40,650 nt of DNA from Clostridia bacterium (GTDB lineage: Bacteria > Bacillota > Clostridia > TANB77 > CAG-508), in contig JAAWDU010000053.1 of assembly GCA_022793905.1 (NCBI GenBank), forward strand, positions 1 to 40,650, in the 5' to 3' direction. The position numbers were made by a program, and so were the translations under genes. The notes beneath the pieces were generated by a model. That model searched no databases and was not told the origin of the DNA. It worked only from the letters and a program-made list of their open reading frames with translations. This document shows, one piece after another, positions 24,401 through 38,400 of the stretch (the first letter of the stretch is position 1; each line of letters begins with the position of its first letter).

Positions 24401-27400
24401 TCTATGTTTGAGCTTTCCCATGTGTAGTCATTTGCTGTTTTTGTTCTTGTGTAAAATAGGTTGAATTCTTTTATTTCTAGTGCTTTTAGCAAGTCTTCTG
24501 TGTCGTTTACATACATTGTTTTCTTTTTTGGTTCTATTTTAAAGTTTTCTGCTCCTATTTGTACTGGAATTAGGCTATTTGTTTGACTATCAAAATTTTC
24601 ATCTCCATGGTTATAGTCTCCAAATCCCCATACGCTTCCATCTTGTTTTGAGCAAACTGTATAACCTGTTCCTGCTGAAATTTCCATTACATTTCCAAAG
24701 TCTGGTATTCCGAGTAAATGTCAAACTTTCATTTTTTGTTCCATTTCCTAGGTTTCCATATGTGTTTGTACCAACAGTATATGCATTTCCTTCTTTATCT
24801 TGTACTATACTGTGGTATTTTCCTCCTGATACATCTACTATGTTTGATACATTTGGAATTTCTACTGGTATATGTGTACTTGTTTTATTTCCTGTTCCTA
24901 AGCTTCCATATACGTTTTGCCCCCATGTATATACTTTTCCGTCTACATTTAATGCAATTCCTCCTGAATCGTTTGCGTCTATTCTTACTATTTTGTTTAT
25001 GTTTGCTATTTTTGTGAATGCTGGAGTTTTTTTGATGCTTGTTTCTTGACCAAGTTCTCCAAATTTATTTATTCCTGTAACATATACTTCTCCAGAACTA
25101 TTTAGTAATATACTATGATTTTTTCCTCCTGCTATATCTATTACATTAGTTAAATATCTTGCTTTTGTTGGTGTTGTAATTTTGTTTGTATAGCTTCCTA
25201 TTCCTAGTTCTCCATTTGAGTTTTGCCCAAATCCGTATACATGTTTGTCTCCGAGTTAATGCAAATACATGGTGATTTCCACATGCAATTTTTGTTACAT
25301 TGCTTATTCCTTCTACTTTTGCAGGCAGAGTACCATCTCCGCTTCTACCTAACTCTCCATAGTTATTTGCTCCCCAAGTCCATAGATTTCCTTCACTATC
25401 TAATGCAACTGAAAAGTTTTCTCCGACAGTCTATTCCGAACTATTACTGTTCCGCTCTGGGAATATTGCTTGGCTTGGATCATCTGAATAGTCTTTATTT
25501 CCGTTTCCTAATTCTCCAAATTCATTTTGACCATAGCTCCATACTGTTCCATTTGATTTTAGTGTTATTGTGTGTGTTCCGCTTGTTTTAACTTGAGGAC
25601 GTATTGTTACCCCTTCTGGTAATATATTTACTACTATTACTGATATTTTTTCTGTTTTTTCTTCTTTTGCAATTATAACTGTTTTTCCGAACTTTTTTAG
25701 CTATTGCATGTCCTGTATTTTCATCTACTGTTATTATTTCTTGGTCTTTACTTTCATATTTTATCTGCTTTGTTATATCTCTTAGAAGGTTGAAATATGA
25801 TGTTTTTGCTGTTATATCATAAATATTTCCTACTCCTATTGTTATGTTGTTTGTATTTGTTTTTATTAGGTTTTGCCCTACTATTACCATTTCATTTGAA
25901 TTTTCATTTTTTCCATTTCCTAGCTGTCCTTGTTCGCCTTCTCCATATGTATAGATATTTCCATTAGTTAGAGCTACTGCTGTATGGTTTGTGCCTTCTG
26001 TTATTTTTATTGCACTTTCGTTTGTTTCGTTAAGTAGGTTTGTTATTTTTTCGTTTGGTACTATTTTTTTATTTGCTAAGCTCAAGTCTTCAGGCATTTC
26101 TATTAATTCTATTATATTTCCAATTCCTTCTCCACATCCGTAGATGTTTCCATTTTGCATTAATATATATGTTTTGTTTTCTTTTGCGATTACTTTTACT
26201 GGTATTTCTTTTACTATTATCCCTGCTTGTTTGTTTAGTTCTAGTTCTATTTTTTGTGGCACTTCTTTTCCTTGTTCATTACCTGTTCCGAAGTTCTCCT
26301 TCTTTGTTTTCTCCCCATGTGTAGATTTCTCCTAAAGTTCCTAACACTATTGCATGTGAATTTCCGAACTGCAATATCTCTTATTTTTTCATTCTGGTCT
26401 AGAGTTATTTGTTCTGGATAGTTTCTATTTTCATTATCTCCTAATCCTAGTTCTCCATTTGAGTTTTTTCCAAAGCTCCAAATTTCTCCATTTGCTCTTA
26501 ATGCAATATTAAATTCATCTCCTGCTTCTACATCTGGTACGATTTCTGCACCTTCTGGCACGACTTCTACTGGGATATATATTTTTATATCTTCTTGTGC
26601 TACATATAATAGTGTTTTTCCTATTTTGTTTGCTGTTATTAGTCCATTTTCATAAGTTACTATGTCTTCGTCTAAAATTTTGGCTGTATTTACAAATGAT
26701 ATTTCTTCTTTTTCTTCTATATATACGTTCAAATAATTTTTGTTTAGTTTGAAGTTTTCGTTTGTTAATTCAAAAGTTTCTCCTACATACAATTTTATTT
26801 TTTCTTCGTAATCTACTGTTTTGTACATAACTTCTTTGAAATAGTTTCTATTTTGGTCTGTTCCATCTCCAAGACTTCCATTTTCATTTGCTCCACTTGT
26901 ATATACTCTTCCATTTTCCTTGATTACTCCTGATGTAACATTTCCCGCTTCTCCACTTGCTCTTCCTATGCTTATTATTTCTGTTAAATCTTCAAGTTCT
27001 GTTTTTGCTTTTTCAAAGGTCTCTTTATTTATATTATCTCTTGTTCCTAGTTCTCCACTTGAGTTTAGTCCGGCATGAGTACACTTCTCCATTTTTTGTA
27101 AGAATTGTTATTCCATTTGTTCTTGCTTTTATGTGTTTTACTTCGTTTTCTCCTACTACTCCTAAATCTACTTTTGTGAATGTTAGTGTATTTTTATTTA
27201 GTCCGACATGCAAGTACTTCTTTATCTATATTTCTTATAATGCTTTCTTCTCCTACAAATGATATTTCACATACCTTTTCTTCTGCTCTTAATACTGTAT
27301 TGTTATTTTCTACATTTCCTACTCCTCCGCTTTCCTTTGTTGTTTTTTCCGGCATGTGTATAAATATCCATTTTGAGCAAGTATTCCTGTATGTGCATCT

Positions 27401-30400
27401 CCTCTTGATACTGATATTCCTGTTATTATGTTTGTTTTTGTTGGCGAATTTCTTGATATATTTTCTCCATCTCCTATTTCTCCATATGTTCCATTTCCCC
27501 ATGTGAAGACCCAACCAAATTCGTTTACTCCTGCACTTCCGTTTTTCCCTGCTGTTATATCTACTATTCTACCTAAAATGCTTGAACCGCCTTCTCCTAC
27601 AACTGGTTTTGCAAATTTTGAGTTTTCGTTATTTCCTGTTCCTAATTCTCCAACTATATTTTCTCCCCATGCATAGACTTTTCCGGTCTTTTGTTAATGC
27701 AAGTGTGTGGTTTTTTCCGCACAGCTATTTTTACTATATTAGTTAAAGGTGTCTCTTCATTTATCATTACTTGTTCTGATTTTCCGAAGCATTTCACTTG
27801 TAATGACTTCTTCTTCTATTTCCCCTTCTTTACCATTTCCTCTTTGTCCAAATTCATTATTTCCGAAGAGTCCATACTGTTCCGTCTGCTTTTAAAACAG
27901 CTGTATATCCATTTCCTGTTTCTACCATTGGGTTTGCTGTTTCTTTTGCGACATTAACAATGCACATTGCGTATATTTCATGCACTTTGTGTTTTCCATA
28001 TATTGTACCATAGCCTTCTTTTATTCCTGTAACTAATCCATTTTCATTTACTGTTACATTTTCTTCGTTTGTACTTGACCACGTGAATTCTGTAGTTTTA
28101 AAGTCTGTTCCGAATATTTCTTTTATTTTTTCATTTGGAAGTACATTTAGTTTTAGTGTGTCTCCTTCTTGTATATATACTTGTTTCTTGTTTAAATCTA
28201 CACTTGGTAGTTGCCACCATAGTACTGGGTATCCTTCATTCATGCTATATATATCTTCTTTATATTCTCTTCCGAAGTATTGTATTATATGTTTTTAGAA
28301 GATTACTTGCAACTGGCACTGCTCCTGTATTTGTGTTGCTGTTTCCTTTTCTTGCTCCATAGCTCGCCCCACATCCTGTAAGCCAATAGTTGTTAGTTAT
28401 ATATTGTGTTGGTGAACCATTGTATGTACTATAATGTGACACAACTGCGTATCTAGCTTTTCCTGTTAATGTTCCGTACATTATAATTGTTGTTTAAATA
28501 ATATTTTCCTGCACTTTCGTTTAGTGCTGTTATTCCCCCTGTTGCTGAATAGCCATATATGTCTCCTGTGTTGTAGCAGTTACTTATTGTTATAACATTG
28601 TTTTTACCTCCTGATGACATATAGCCACAAATTCCACCTGCTAAGTAATTTTGATTTATTGAACCTGATGTTGTTGTTCTTATTTTTCCATAATTGTAGC
28701 ATGAATAAACTGTTGAATTTTGATGCATAGAGCCTATAATTCCACCTGCACTATGTGTTCCTATCATATTTGCTTCATTTCCAGAATATTTTACTGTTGA
28801 TTTCCCTGATAAAGAACCGAGCTATACCTCCTACTCTTGAACCTCCTGATATTGTTACATTTTTATTTATACAGCTAATTATGCTTCCATTTGTTACTGC
28901 TCCTGCAAACGCTCCTGCACCTGATGATGTTTTTACATTTCCAACACTTATGCTTCCATTTTTTAATTCAAGATTCATAATTTTTCCATTATTTATACTT
29001 CCGAATAAACCTTGATATGAAGACATTCTATCTATATATAAGTTATCTATACTGTGATTATTTCCTTCAAATGTTCCGCTAAATGTTAATTCTCCATTTA
29101 CAGATGTATCTCCTATTGGAGTCCATGAGCCAATATGCCCTCCACATATATCTTTTAAGTCTAAGTCATTCATTAAATATACTGTTTTTCCTGCATATGT
29201 ATCTCCAGTATTTACACTGTTTCTAAATTTTATTAAATCCTCTACATTATATATGTATAAAACTGTGTCTGTGTTTTCTATTCTGTTTACTATTACTGTT
29301 AAATATGTTTCGTATCCATTTGTTATATCTTCTATTTTTACTTTTGTAATTCCGCTTGCATCTTTTTTTGCTGTTATTAGACCTGTTTCATTTACTAGAA
29401 TTAATTCTTCATCTAGACTTTCATATTTTATTTCTCCTAATTCATATGTTTTTTCGTTGTTATATGCATTCATTGAAGAAAATATGTATTTTAGTCTGTT
29501 TAGGTCTATTTGATAGTTTTCTTCTATTTCTACTGTTTTTTCTTCATAATCTAAATATGCAAAGTGCATTTTTTTGTAATATGTGCTTGGAACATTTGAA
29601 TTATCTCCTATTTGTGAATATGAATTATCTCCGGCTTGTGTATATATCCCCATTTTTTAGAATAACAGAAGTGTTTAATGTGCTTCCTACGCTTGCATTT
29701 CCGAATATTTCTTCCTACTGTTAGTACATCATTTAATGTGCCTTCACTTGTTTTTCCTTGTTCAAAAATTAAGCAATCTGTATTTGTTCCATTTCCTATT
29801 TCTCCATTTCCATTATATCCTGTTTCCCAAATTGTATTGTTGTTTAATATTAAGCTTGTGTTTAATAATCCTGCATTTATGTATTTTACTCCATTCTCTG
29901 TTTCTGGAACATTTACTTTTGTGAATACTGAAAGATTAGCTGTTCCTCCTGTTCCCATTGCTCCATTTGCACCATTTCCGCGCTACATATATACTCCCAT
30001 CTATTTTCTTTATTACTGTATGTTTTCCACCTAATGCTATATCTATCACCCCGAGTGCTTGCTTTTCTTGGATATGCTGTATTAAGGTTTGAGTTTATTC
30101 CTAATTGTCCGTACATTATTATATCCCCATGTTTCAATGTTTCCATTCATTGTTAATGCACCTGCATGCCCTACTCCCATTCCTGCTTTCACTACTTTTG
30201 TGATAGCAGTTTTGCTTGGTAATGAATTTGATGTAAATGTTCCATCTCCTATTTCTCCGAGTGTTCCGATTCCCCCATGTATAGACATTTCCTTCTTTGT
30301 CCACTGCTATACTGTTTTTTTCTCCTGCTGATATATCTACTATATTTGTTAGATAGCTTCCTTCTTGTTTTGATAATACGGCTTTTGCATATTTTAAATT

Positions 30401-32223
30401 TTCGGTATTTCCTATTCCGCATTGTCCGTTTGCATTTAATCCCCATGTATAGACATATCCATCTTTTGTAAGAGCTAGTGCATGGTCTGTTCCAACTGCT
30501 ATTTTTACTACGTTTTCTAGATATGTATCTTCATCTTTTCTTACTTTTTCTGGCACTATCTTATTTTCTGTATTTCCGTTTCCAAGATTTCCGTTTTCGT
30601 TATTTCCGAATTCCCCATACTGTTCCATCTGACTTTAAAATTATTGTAAAACCATTTCCTGTTCCAATCATAGGGTTTGCTATTTCTTTTGCAACATTTA
30701 CAATGCATATTGCATACATATCATATGTTTTATGTTTTGCATATATGCTTGTATATCCGGTCTGTAAGTCCTTGTACATTTCCTTCACTATCAACCAATG
30801 CAATTTCTTCATTGCTTGATGACCAATTAAAATCAGTTTTAGAGAAAGGTACTCCTAGTACTTCTTCATAATTATCACTTGCTGATAAATTTAACCCTAT
30901 ATTTTCTCCTACTCCTATATATACTTGATTTTTGTCCAATTCCACATTTGGTTCTTGCCACCATAGTATTGGGTATCCATTATTTATGTTATATGTGTCC
31001 TTCCTAAATTCGCTTCCTAATATTTCATCATAATTTTTTAGATTAGCACTAGAAATAGAGCTAGCTCCTGTATTTGTGTTACTTGATCCTTTTTTTGCTC
31101 CATAACTTGCTCCACATCCTGTAAGCCAGTAGTTATTTGTTATATATTGGGTAGGAGACCCCTTATATGTGCTATAATGTGATAATATACCATATCTGTC
31201 TTTTCCTGTTAGTGTTCCGTACAGTATAGTTATTGTTTAGATAATATCTTCCTGCGCTTTCTTGTAATGCTGTAATACCTGATGTTGCTGAGTATCCATA
31301 TACACTTCCTGTATTATAGCAATTACTTATTGTTATAACATTTGTGCTTACACCTCCTGATGACATATATCCAACTATTCCTCCTGCTAGGTAATTAGCA
31401 TTGTTTGAACCTGATGTTGTTGTTCTTATATTTCCTGCATTATAGCATGAAATAATTGTACTTTTATCATAAATAGCACCTGCTATTCCACCTACACTGT
31501 GTGCTCCTGTTGCACTTGCTTTATTTGCTGAGTATTGCACAAGTGATGTTCCATATATTCTTCCGAACTATTCCTCCTACTCCTGCTCCTCCATTTAGTG
31601 TTACATTTAAATTTGTACATTTATATATTACTCCATTAGTTAAATATCCGAGCAATTGAACCTGTTTGTCCATTAGCACTTACACTGTTTACATATACTG
31701 TTCCATTTTTCATTGTTAAGTTTTTAACTTGTCCACCTATTATTACTCCAAATAGTCCTTGATTTGTTCCTGTTGTTTTCTTTATGTAAATATTATCTAT
31801 GCTATGTCCTTGTCCTTCAAATACTCCAGAGAATGCTAATTCGGCATTTGATGCATTATCTCCTATTGGGATCCATGAACCTAGAGTGCTACTACACACT
31901 GTACTTAGGTCTATGTCTGTGTTTAAATACACTGTTTTCCCTGTATATGTATTTCCTGCATTTACACTATCTCTAAATGCTATAAAATCGTTTAAGTCAT
32001 TTATTTCACTGATACTTGATACCGCACTTTTTCTGTTTATTTCTGTTTGTTCATTGAGTGCCATAATTTCTAAATTTTCTTGCCCTTGTTGTTTGTCTTC
32101 TTTTATGCCCAAAATGGCTAATATCTCTGAATTTGCACATAATATTAAGCCTATGCTAATTGCTAGCAAGGCAACAGTTATTAATATTATTTTTTTTGCA
32201 CGTTTTCTTAGTTTATTAGTCAT
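21441..32223 (-). CDS. Giant secreted GLUG/RCC1/cadherin-like dockerin protein (giant 2), 31 CGGN recoding sites
   Basis: Starts MTNKLRKRAKK, with AAGGAA seven bases upstream; about 3583 aa when 31 CGGN are read as Gly (10783 minus 31 is divisible by three). N-terminal hydrophobic segment about residues 10-30. Two copies of a GLUG-like module (LNDFIAFRDSVNAGNTYTGK type start, then GGIVG/NCYNTG repeats ending YWLTGCGASYGA) lie at about 32000-31030 and 29260-28330. Each is followed by an Ig-like segment starting LWWQ and by RCC1-like repeats (30690-29600 and 27930-24560). Cadherin-like beta-sandwich repeats (about 24500-21910), a CnaB-like domain and a dockerin (GDIVENGAITIDDL, SDLNEDGKTDEADRS) complete it. 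Likely exported and assembled through the dockerin; no enzyme domain is visible. Internal duplication is obvious. Confidence 0.86.
22333..31651 (-). other. 31 in-frame CGGN (+1, Gly) sites of giant gene 2
   Basis: First plus-strand base of each CCG in reading order: 31649, 31563, 31217, 30757, 30606, 30266, 30109, 30051, 29978, 29701, 29631, 28817, 28474, 28272, 27863, 27784, 27717, 27683, 27349, 27327, 27203, 27070, 26364, 26288, 25687, 25452, 25436, 25423, 25251, 24710, 22333. Fourth base is A except 30051 (G) and 28817 (T). After the 29701 shift the new frame hits another CGG followed immediately by AGA TAA at 29631, and after 26364 another at 26288. Each prediction of the rule is met in turn. 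Confidence 0.85.
25422..25454 (-). other. Cluster of three CGGA recoding sites within 33 bases
   Basis: The reading is FPE-G-TVIV-G-IDC-G-ENFSVALD. A paralogous RCC1 unit in giant 3 (about 8795-8725) reads FPNGTKIIQVDAGENHSLAL with ordinary GGA at the first and third positions. Alignment therefore gives Gly for two of the three quadruplets independently. Confidence 0.85.
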
Positions 32224-32256
32224 TTCTATTCCTTCTTTAGTTTTTATAATATAACT

Positions 32257-32285
32257 AATATAGTATAACTATACTCTTTTTTCAA
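32257..32285 (-). promoter_or_regulatory. Promoter of giant gene 2
   Basis: TTGAAA (32280-32285), 17-base spacer, TATATT (32257-32262), about 34 bases before the ATG. Confidence 0.6.
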
Positions 32286-32306
32286 GTATGGATTATTTTT
32301 GTATAT

Positions 32307-32342
32307 AAAAAGCACTCCCATATTGCTACGGAAGTACTTTTT
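32307..32342 (-). terminator. Terminator of giant gene 1
   Basis: On the minus strand AGTACTTCC, a ten-base loop and GGGAGTGCT followed by TTTTTATA. It lies about 70 bases after the stop of giant gene 1 and includes the TTCCGTA box shared by all three giant promoters. Confidence 0.7.
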
Positions 32343-32389
32343 GCTAATTTGTTTACTTTTTTTGACATTTTTCTAACTTTTTTGTTACA
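32327..32389 (-). promoter_or_regulatory. Shared upstream regulatory region (32-bp element plus TTCCGTA box), copy 2
   Basis: Core 32358-32389 is identical to the cores at 15881 and 40283, and the identity with the 40283 copy extends further (TGTTGTAAC). The TTCCGTA box is at 32327-32333, 41 bases upstream of the -35; the core is 72 bases upstream. Confidence 0.65.
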
Positions 32390-32412
32390 ACATATTAAAA
32401 TATATTAGATTT

Positions 32413-35400
32413 CTATACGGATGCTAAGTCTTTGAAGTTTTCTGTCTTAGCTTTTTTGCCATAGTTATTTTTCACAATTGTCCTATCTATTTCATTTACC
32501 ACTCCATCTTCGTTTAAATCGCATATCCCCGTTTTATTGAGGTTATTATTTAGCATAACAAAGTCGTCTATTGTTATTGCTCCATCGTTTGTTATGTCTC
32601 CTGCAATCATAATATATTCTCCTATGTTTATTTCTTTTTCCATTTTATCTGTTAATTCCACATTTGTCAGTGTTTTCTTAAGATAACTTTCCTTTTTTAT
32701 AACTATGTCATATATTCCTAGGTCTAGTTCTATTTTAAATGTTCCATCTTCGTTTGTCTCTATTTGGGTTATTTCTTCTCTTGTTATTTTATCATAGACT
32801 ACTATTTTTGCTATATGCCTACCTGAGGTGTTTTCTGTCACTATATTTCCGAGAAAGTTCTATTTTTCCTTCTCTTATTACTTCTATTGTATATTGGCTT
32901 GTTGTAAATCCATCTCTTGCTGTAACTAATATTGTGAATATATTCTTTCCAGGATTTCCCGATAGTACTAGTCCTGATGTTTTTTGTACTGTTGCTTTTT
33001 CATCTTCTGGTATTGCTGTAACTTCGCTTGCTAGTAATGATTTTTTGTTATATGGCACATTTATCACATAGTGATATTCATCTTTTTTAAATATCTTATC
33101 TAGTTCGTATCCATCTACTACTAAACTTGCTAAATAACTATTGTTTATTACTTGTCTTGTTATGTGTATTGTGTAATTTCTTATATCTCCATTTTCTGCT
33201 GTTACTGTTATTATTCTTGTAGATTCTCCGCTTTGGTACTGGTTGTTTTTCATTTCCTGAAACTGACGCATATATTGATTCTACTTGTACTTCAAAGGAT
33301 AGTTCTGTTACGTCTTCGTCTAGAATTAGATTATATTCTTCTTTGCCATAAATAAATTCTTCTTCAAATGCCCCGCTTGATGGAATTATGTTTGTTAGAT
33401 GATTATTTGTATCAAGCTCTCTTATTATTTTTACTTTGTATTCTCTTGGCTCTCCTGCTTCTGATGTTACTTTGATTATTGTTTCTTTTTCTTTTCCATA
33501 AATTGCATAATCTTCAAGTCCTGTAACGCTTGCTCCCTCTGAGATTCTTCCTGAAAGATTTACTAGGTGTACATCACTCGGTACATTTATTATGTACTCT
33601 TGCACTTCTTTGTCGAATTCTGGTTGTATTTCATGAGTGTAGCTTTCTGTTGTTGCAATTAAGGATAATAAATAGTTTTCTGTTCTTTTTGCTCTATTTA
33701 TTGTTAATATATATATACGTTCTATTAAGTCACTTGTTGTAACTGTTACGTAAATTGTATTTTCTCCAATTTCTAAATTGTGTTTTCCTGTTCCTGTAAC
33801 TTGACAAGATGGATCCTCACTTTCAACAAATACTTCTATTTCGCTTATGTTGTTTGCTACCTCTACTGTGTATTCTAAGAAGTCTTTTTCAAAGTTTGGT
33901 ATTAAGTTTCCATGTGATGTGTATAGCATAAGTAGATAGTTGTTTGCATCTTTTTGTCTTTCTACTTCTATTTCATATATTTCTGTTAAATCACCTAGAC
34001 TGCTTGTAACTGTAATTGTGACTTTGTTTATTCCGTACTTCGAAGTTTTCATTACCTTCTACTTTGTATGTTGCTTTTTTGTCTTCTGGTATAATTCGTA
34101 AGTCTAGCGCTGTTGTTTCATAGTTTACTTTTAGTGTGTATTTGTTTATGTATTTATCAAATTCTGGTACTATTTCGTAACCCATTGCTTTTAGACTTTC
34201 TAGATATGCACTGTTTATTTCTTCTCTATTTACTGTTAGTGTGTATGTGTTTTGGCTTCCGTCCTCTGCTGTAACAATTATCTTTACTTCGTTTTCTCCT
34301 ACTTTTAAGTCTTCATTTCCCATTATTTCGTATGTAGCACTTGGGTCATTTAGTATTATGCTTAAATCTAGGCTTGTTTCTTTATATGGTATATTTACTG
34401 TGTAATTGTTTATTTCTGGCTTGAATTCTTCGTTTAGTGTTCCATTGTTTACTTCTAACATTTTAATTGAGTTGTCACTGCTTGCTTTTTTGGTAATTTC
34501 TATTTTGTATGTTTTTTTCTTCCCTGTTTCACTTGTAACTACTACTTGAACTTCATTTAGTCCTACATTTAAGTTTATTTCTCCTATTCCTTCTACTGTT
34601 GATGTTTCTTTTTCTGGTGTTGCTCCTACTACTACTGTTTGTACATTGTTTTCAACTGTTAGTGTATATAGTCTTGTGTCTTTTTCAAATTCTGGTGTGA
34701 TTTGATATCCATAAACCTCTAAGCTTGCTAAGTTGTTATTATCGCTTTGTTTTTTTGTTACATTTAGTATATACCTGCTAGTCGTCTTTCTATCTGGTGC
34801 TGTAACTACTATTATCACTTTGTATTCTCCTGGTTTTCCAAATGAATTCCCTGATACGAAAATTTTTGCATTTTTGTCTACTGGTTCTAGTACTGTGAAG
34901 TTTAGCTCCGTTGCATTTGTTACAAGTGAATACTCGTATGTATCTTTGTTGAAGCCTGGATTTATGATAGTTCCATCTATTTCTAGTCTTGCAAGCCTTG
35001 ACTCTGTGCTTTCATTTCTATTTACACATACTGTATATGTTCTTGTTCCTCCCTCTTCTGTTGTAACTTCTAGATAAATATAGTTTTCTCCTATATTTAA
35101 CTCATACCTTCCGTTCTCCTATTAATACTGCCATTTCGTTTTCTTTTGTAGCAGTTATATTTATTTCTGTTACATCATATGGAACATCTACATCATAATA
35201 GAATGTCGTTTTTTCAAATTTTGGTATAAGCTCTCCTTTATCTGTTTCAATTGAAATTAAATAATTACTTATGTCTGCTTCTTCTTTTCTTGTTACTTTT
35301 ACTACATAGTCTTTTTCTGTTATACCATCTTCTGCTACAACTTTTATTATGATGTTATTTTCTCCATATTCTAATTTTTTCTTTCCATTTCCTATTACTT

Positions 35401-38400
35401 CTGCACCTATACTTTCTGGTGTTCCTATAATAGTTAGTTCTTCTACACTTGATTTAACTTCTAGTTCATATTCTAATGTTTCTTTATTAAATTCTAATGT
35501 ATATTCTTTATTTGAAATTTCAAGATTTGATAGATATGCATTATCATCTATTTCTTGTTCTATTACTATTTTATATTCTCTTGTTTCTCCTGCTTCTGAC
35601 ATTACTTGTAATATTACTTCTTTACTATTTGGATAGTCTGTATAGTTTTTATTAGAATTTTTGGTGTTTATATTGCTTCCATAGCTGTATACTCCATTTC
35701 CTGTAACTGTTGCTTTTGCACTTTCCGCTTCTCCTGTTATTGTTATGTTTTTATAGAAATAATATCTTGGAAGGGTTATTCTATATTCTTCTACTTCTCT
35801 ATCAAATTCTGGTGTTATTTTATATTCATCTTCAAATTCGATATTAATGTTCATTAAGTAATTATTATCATCTGGCATTGTTTTGTATACATTTACTGTA
35901 TATATTTTGTTTGTTCCATCTTCTGCAATTGACATTATTCTTTTTATATTGCTTCCGAAGTTTTATATTATCTCCATCTAAAAATTTTACTGTTGTTGTA
36001 CTTACTTCTGGAATAGCAATAATATTTACTTTTTCAAAGTTAGATTTATACATTGATATATATTCTAAATTATCTTTATCGAAGCTTGTTGTAAGAGGAT
36101 ATTCATTACTTTCTGGGTCAAACACTTGAATATTTGCTAAATTACAATTGCTGTTTCTTCCACGATATATATTAATTGTGTATTTTTCTTCTTTTCCATC
36201 TGTTCCTACTACTTTTACTTCTACTACATTTTTCCCTACTTTTAAGTTATAGTTTCCTGTTCCGTGTACAAGTACTATTTCTTTTTCTTCTTCTGCTTTT
36301 GCATTTACTGTTACCTGTGAAACATTACTATCTACTTTTACTGTGTATTCCATTGTTAGTCTGTCAAAATTTGGTGATAATTCATAGTTTGTTTCATTAT
36401 TTGTTACTGTTAATTCTCTAAGTAATAAACTTGCTGGTGCTTCTCTATATACATTTAATGTATATGTTTTTTCTTTGCCGTTTTCTGATGTTACAACTAC
36501 TTTTACTTGGTTATTTCCGAATTTCTAAATTGTCATTTCCGAATGATTTCATATGTAGCATTTTCTGCTTCTGGTACTACATTTAATACTAAGTTTGTAA
36601 CTTCAGTTGGAACTGAAAAACTATATGAAATTTTTTCTTTGCTAAATCCTATATCAATTTTAGGTTCCAGAACTTCTAATAGCATTAAGTCTGCATTGCT
36701 TTTTACATCTCTTATTATGTGATATACATATACTGTCTGATTTTCTCCATTTTCTGCTGTGCTTGTAATTGTTACTGTATTTTCTTCTTCATTTAAAGTA
36801 TAGCGTCCATCGCCTTCTATTGTTTCAAATTCGTTCATTTTTTCTACTTCAAATGATAGATTTTTTATTTGATATGGTATAAGCATACTGTATTCAGTTA
36901 TATCTGGGTCGAAATTTTCTGGTTCTAGGACACCATATTTAGGGTCTAATATACAGTATTCTGGTATTAGTCCTTTAATCACTATGTTTCTTGCTCTTGA
37001 TTCATTTGATGCTGTTCTTTTTACATTTATTATGTATTCTCTTTCTTCTCCATTTTCAGCTGTTACAATGATTGATACTTTTGCTTTTGGATTTACTTCA
37101 TATTCTCCAATTCCTTTTATTATTGCTTTTTCATCTCTTGCTTTTGCTGATATTTTTACGCTTCTTTCTTCTCCTATATCTAATGTATATTCTTGTACCA
37201 TTGGATCAAATGGATTTGGCTCTATTGTTCCTATGTTTGATGTAAGTGATATTAGATAGTTATCTTCTGATTTTGGTGGAATATATGTAATTATTGCTTC
37301 TCCATGTCCTGCTTTTGTATAGTATGGCACTGCATTTCCTGAGTACATAGTTGTTGATACTGTTTTTGTATTTTCGTCTGATGAATTTGTTACATTATAT
37401 CCATACATTCCTTTGTTCTTTAGTTTTGTACTTGCAATGTATCCTGATCCTCCTGACCCACTTCCTGAGTAACCTGTTGAAACTACATCTCCTGATTGTC
37501 CTCCGTAGAAACCTCCACCGGCCTCCAGCATTTCCTAATCCATTTCCACCTTTTCCAAATGTGAATCCACTATTCTGAGTTCCAGCAGAAGCTGTAAATA
37601 TTCCTGCATTGCTTGTTGCTCCGCCACCGATGAATCCACCGACCACCGGCCTCCCATGCCCCATCTCGCAGCAGATATGTGGTTTGCTTGGTTTCTTCCA
37701 CCACCGCCACCACCAGCAACAATTAGTATATCTTCTATATTTCCAGAAAGTGTTGATAGTACTCCTGTAATTTGTGCAATGTGTGTTGCTCCGCCTCCGA
37801 CTTCCTGAGAAATGGTTTACTTCTATTCTTCCTGTTACATTTCCTCCTCCATTATATCCTCCTGCAAGTGTTTGTCCTATTCTGCTTGCACCAATACCTG
37901 CTCCTCCTACTCCTATATAAAGTACTTCACCCTTAGTTAGCCAAACTTCTCCATATGAATATGCTCCAAATCCTCCTAAATATCCTTGTGTTGTACCTCC
38001 TTGTGCTCCCCAAGTTTCTAATTTGTATGTACCACTATATGAAGCAATAAATGTTTGTATATCTCCTGTATATTTGAAATCTGTCTTTATTTCTTCATCT
38101 GGTGATTGTTCTTTTGTTACTTTTATTTTATATGTTGTTTCTTGAGAGTGTGGTTCTGTTACATTTACTGTGATTGTTGAGTTTTCTGTTATATATCCAT
38201 TTCCTGTAACTTTTACATGTGCTTCTTCATCATAGGCTTCATAGGCTGAAGGTAATGCAACTGTTCCTTTTGCGACTTCTAGTGTGTATTCATAGATATA
38301 TGAATCAAATTCTTCTTTAAAACTGTAGTTCCCAAATTTTAAGCTTTTTAGTTTTGATGAGTGTTCTTTTATAAAGTTAAGTACATATGTGCTTATTTTT

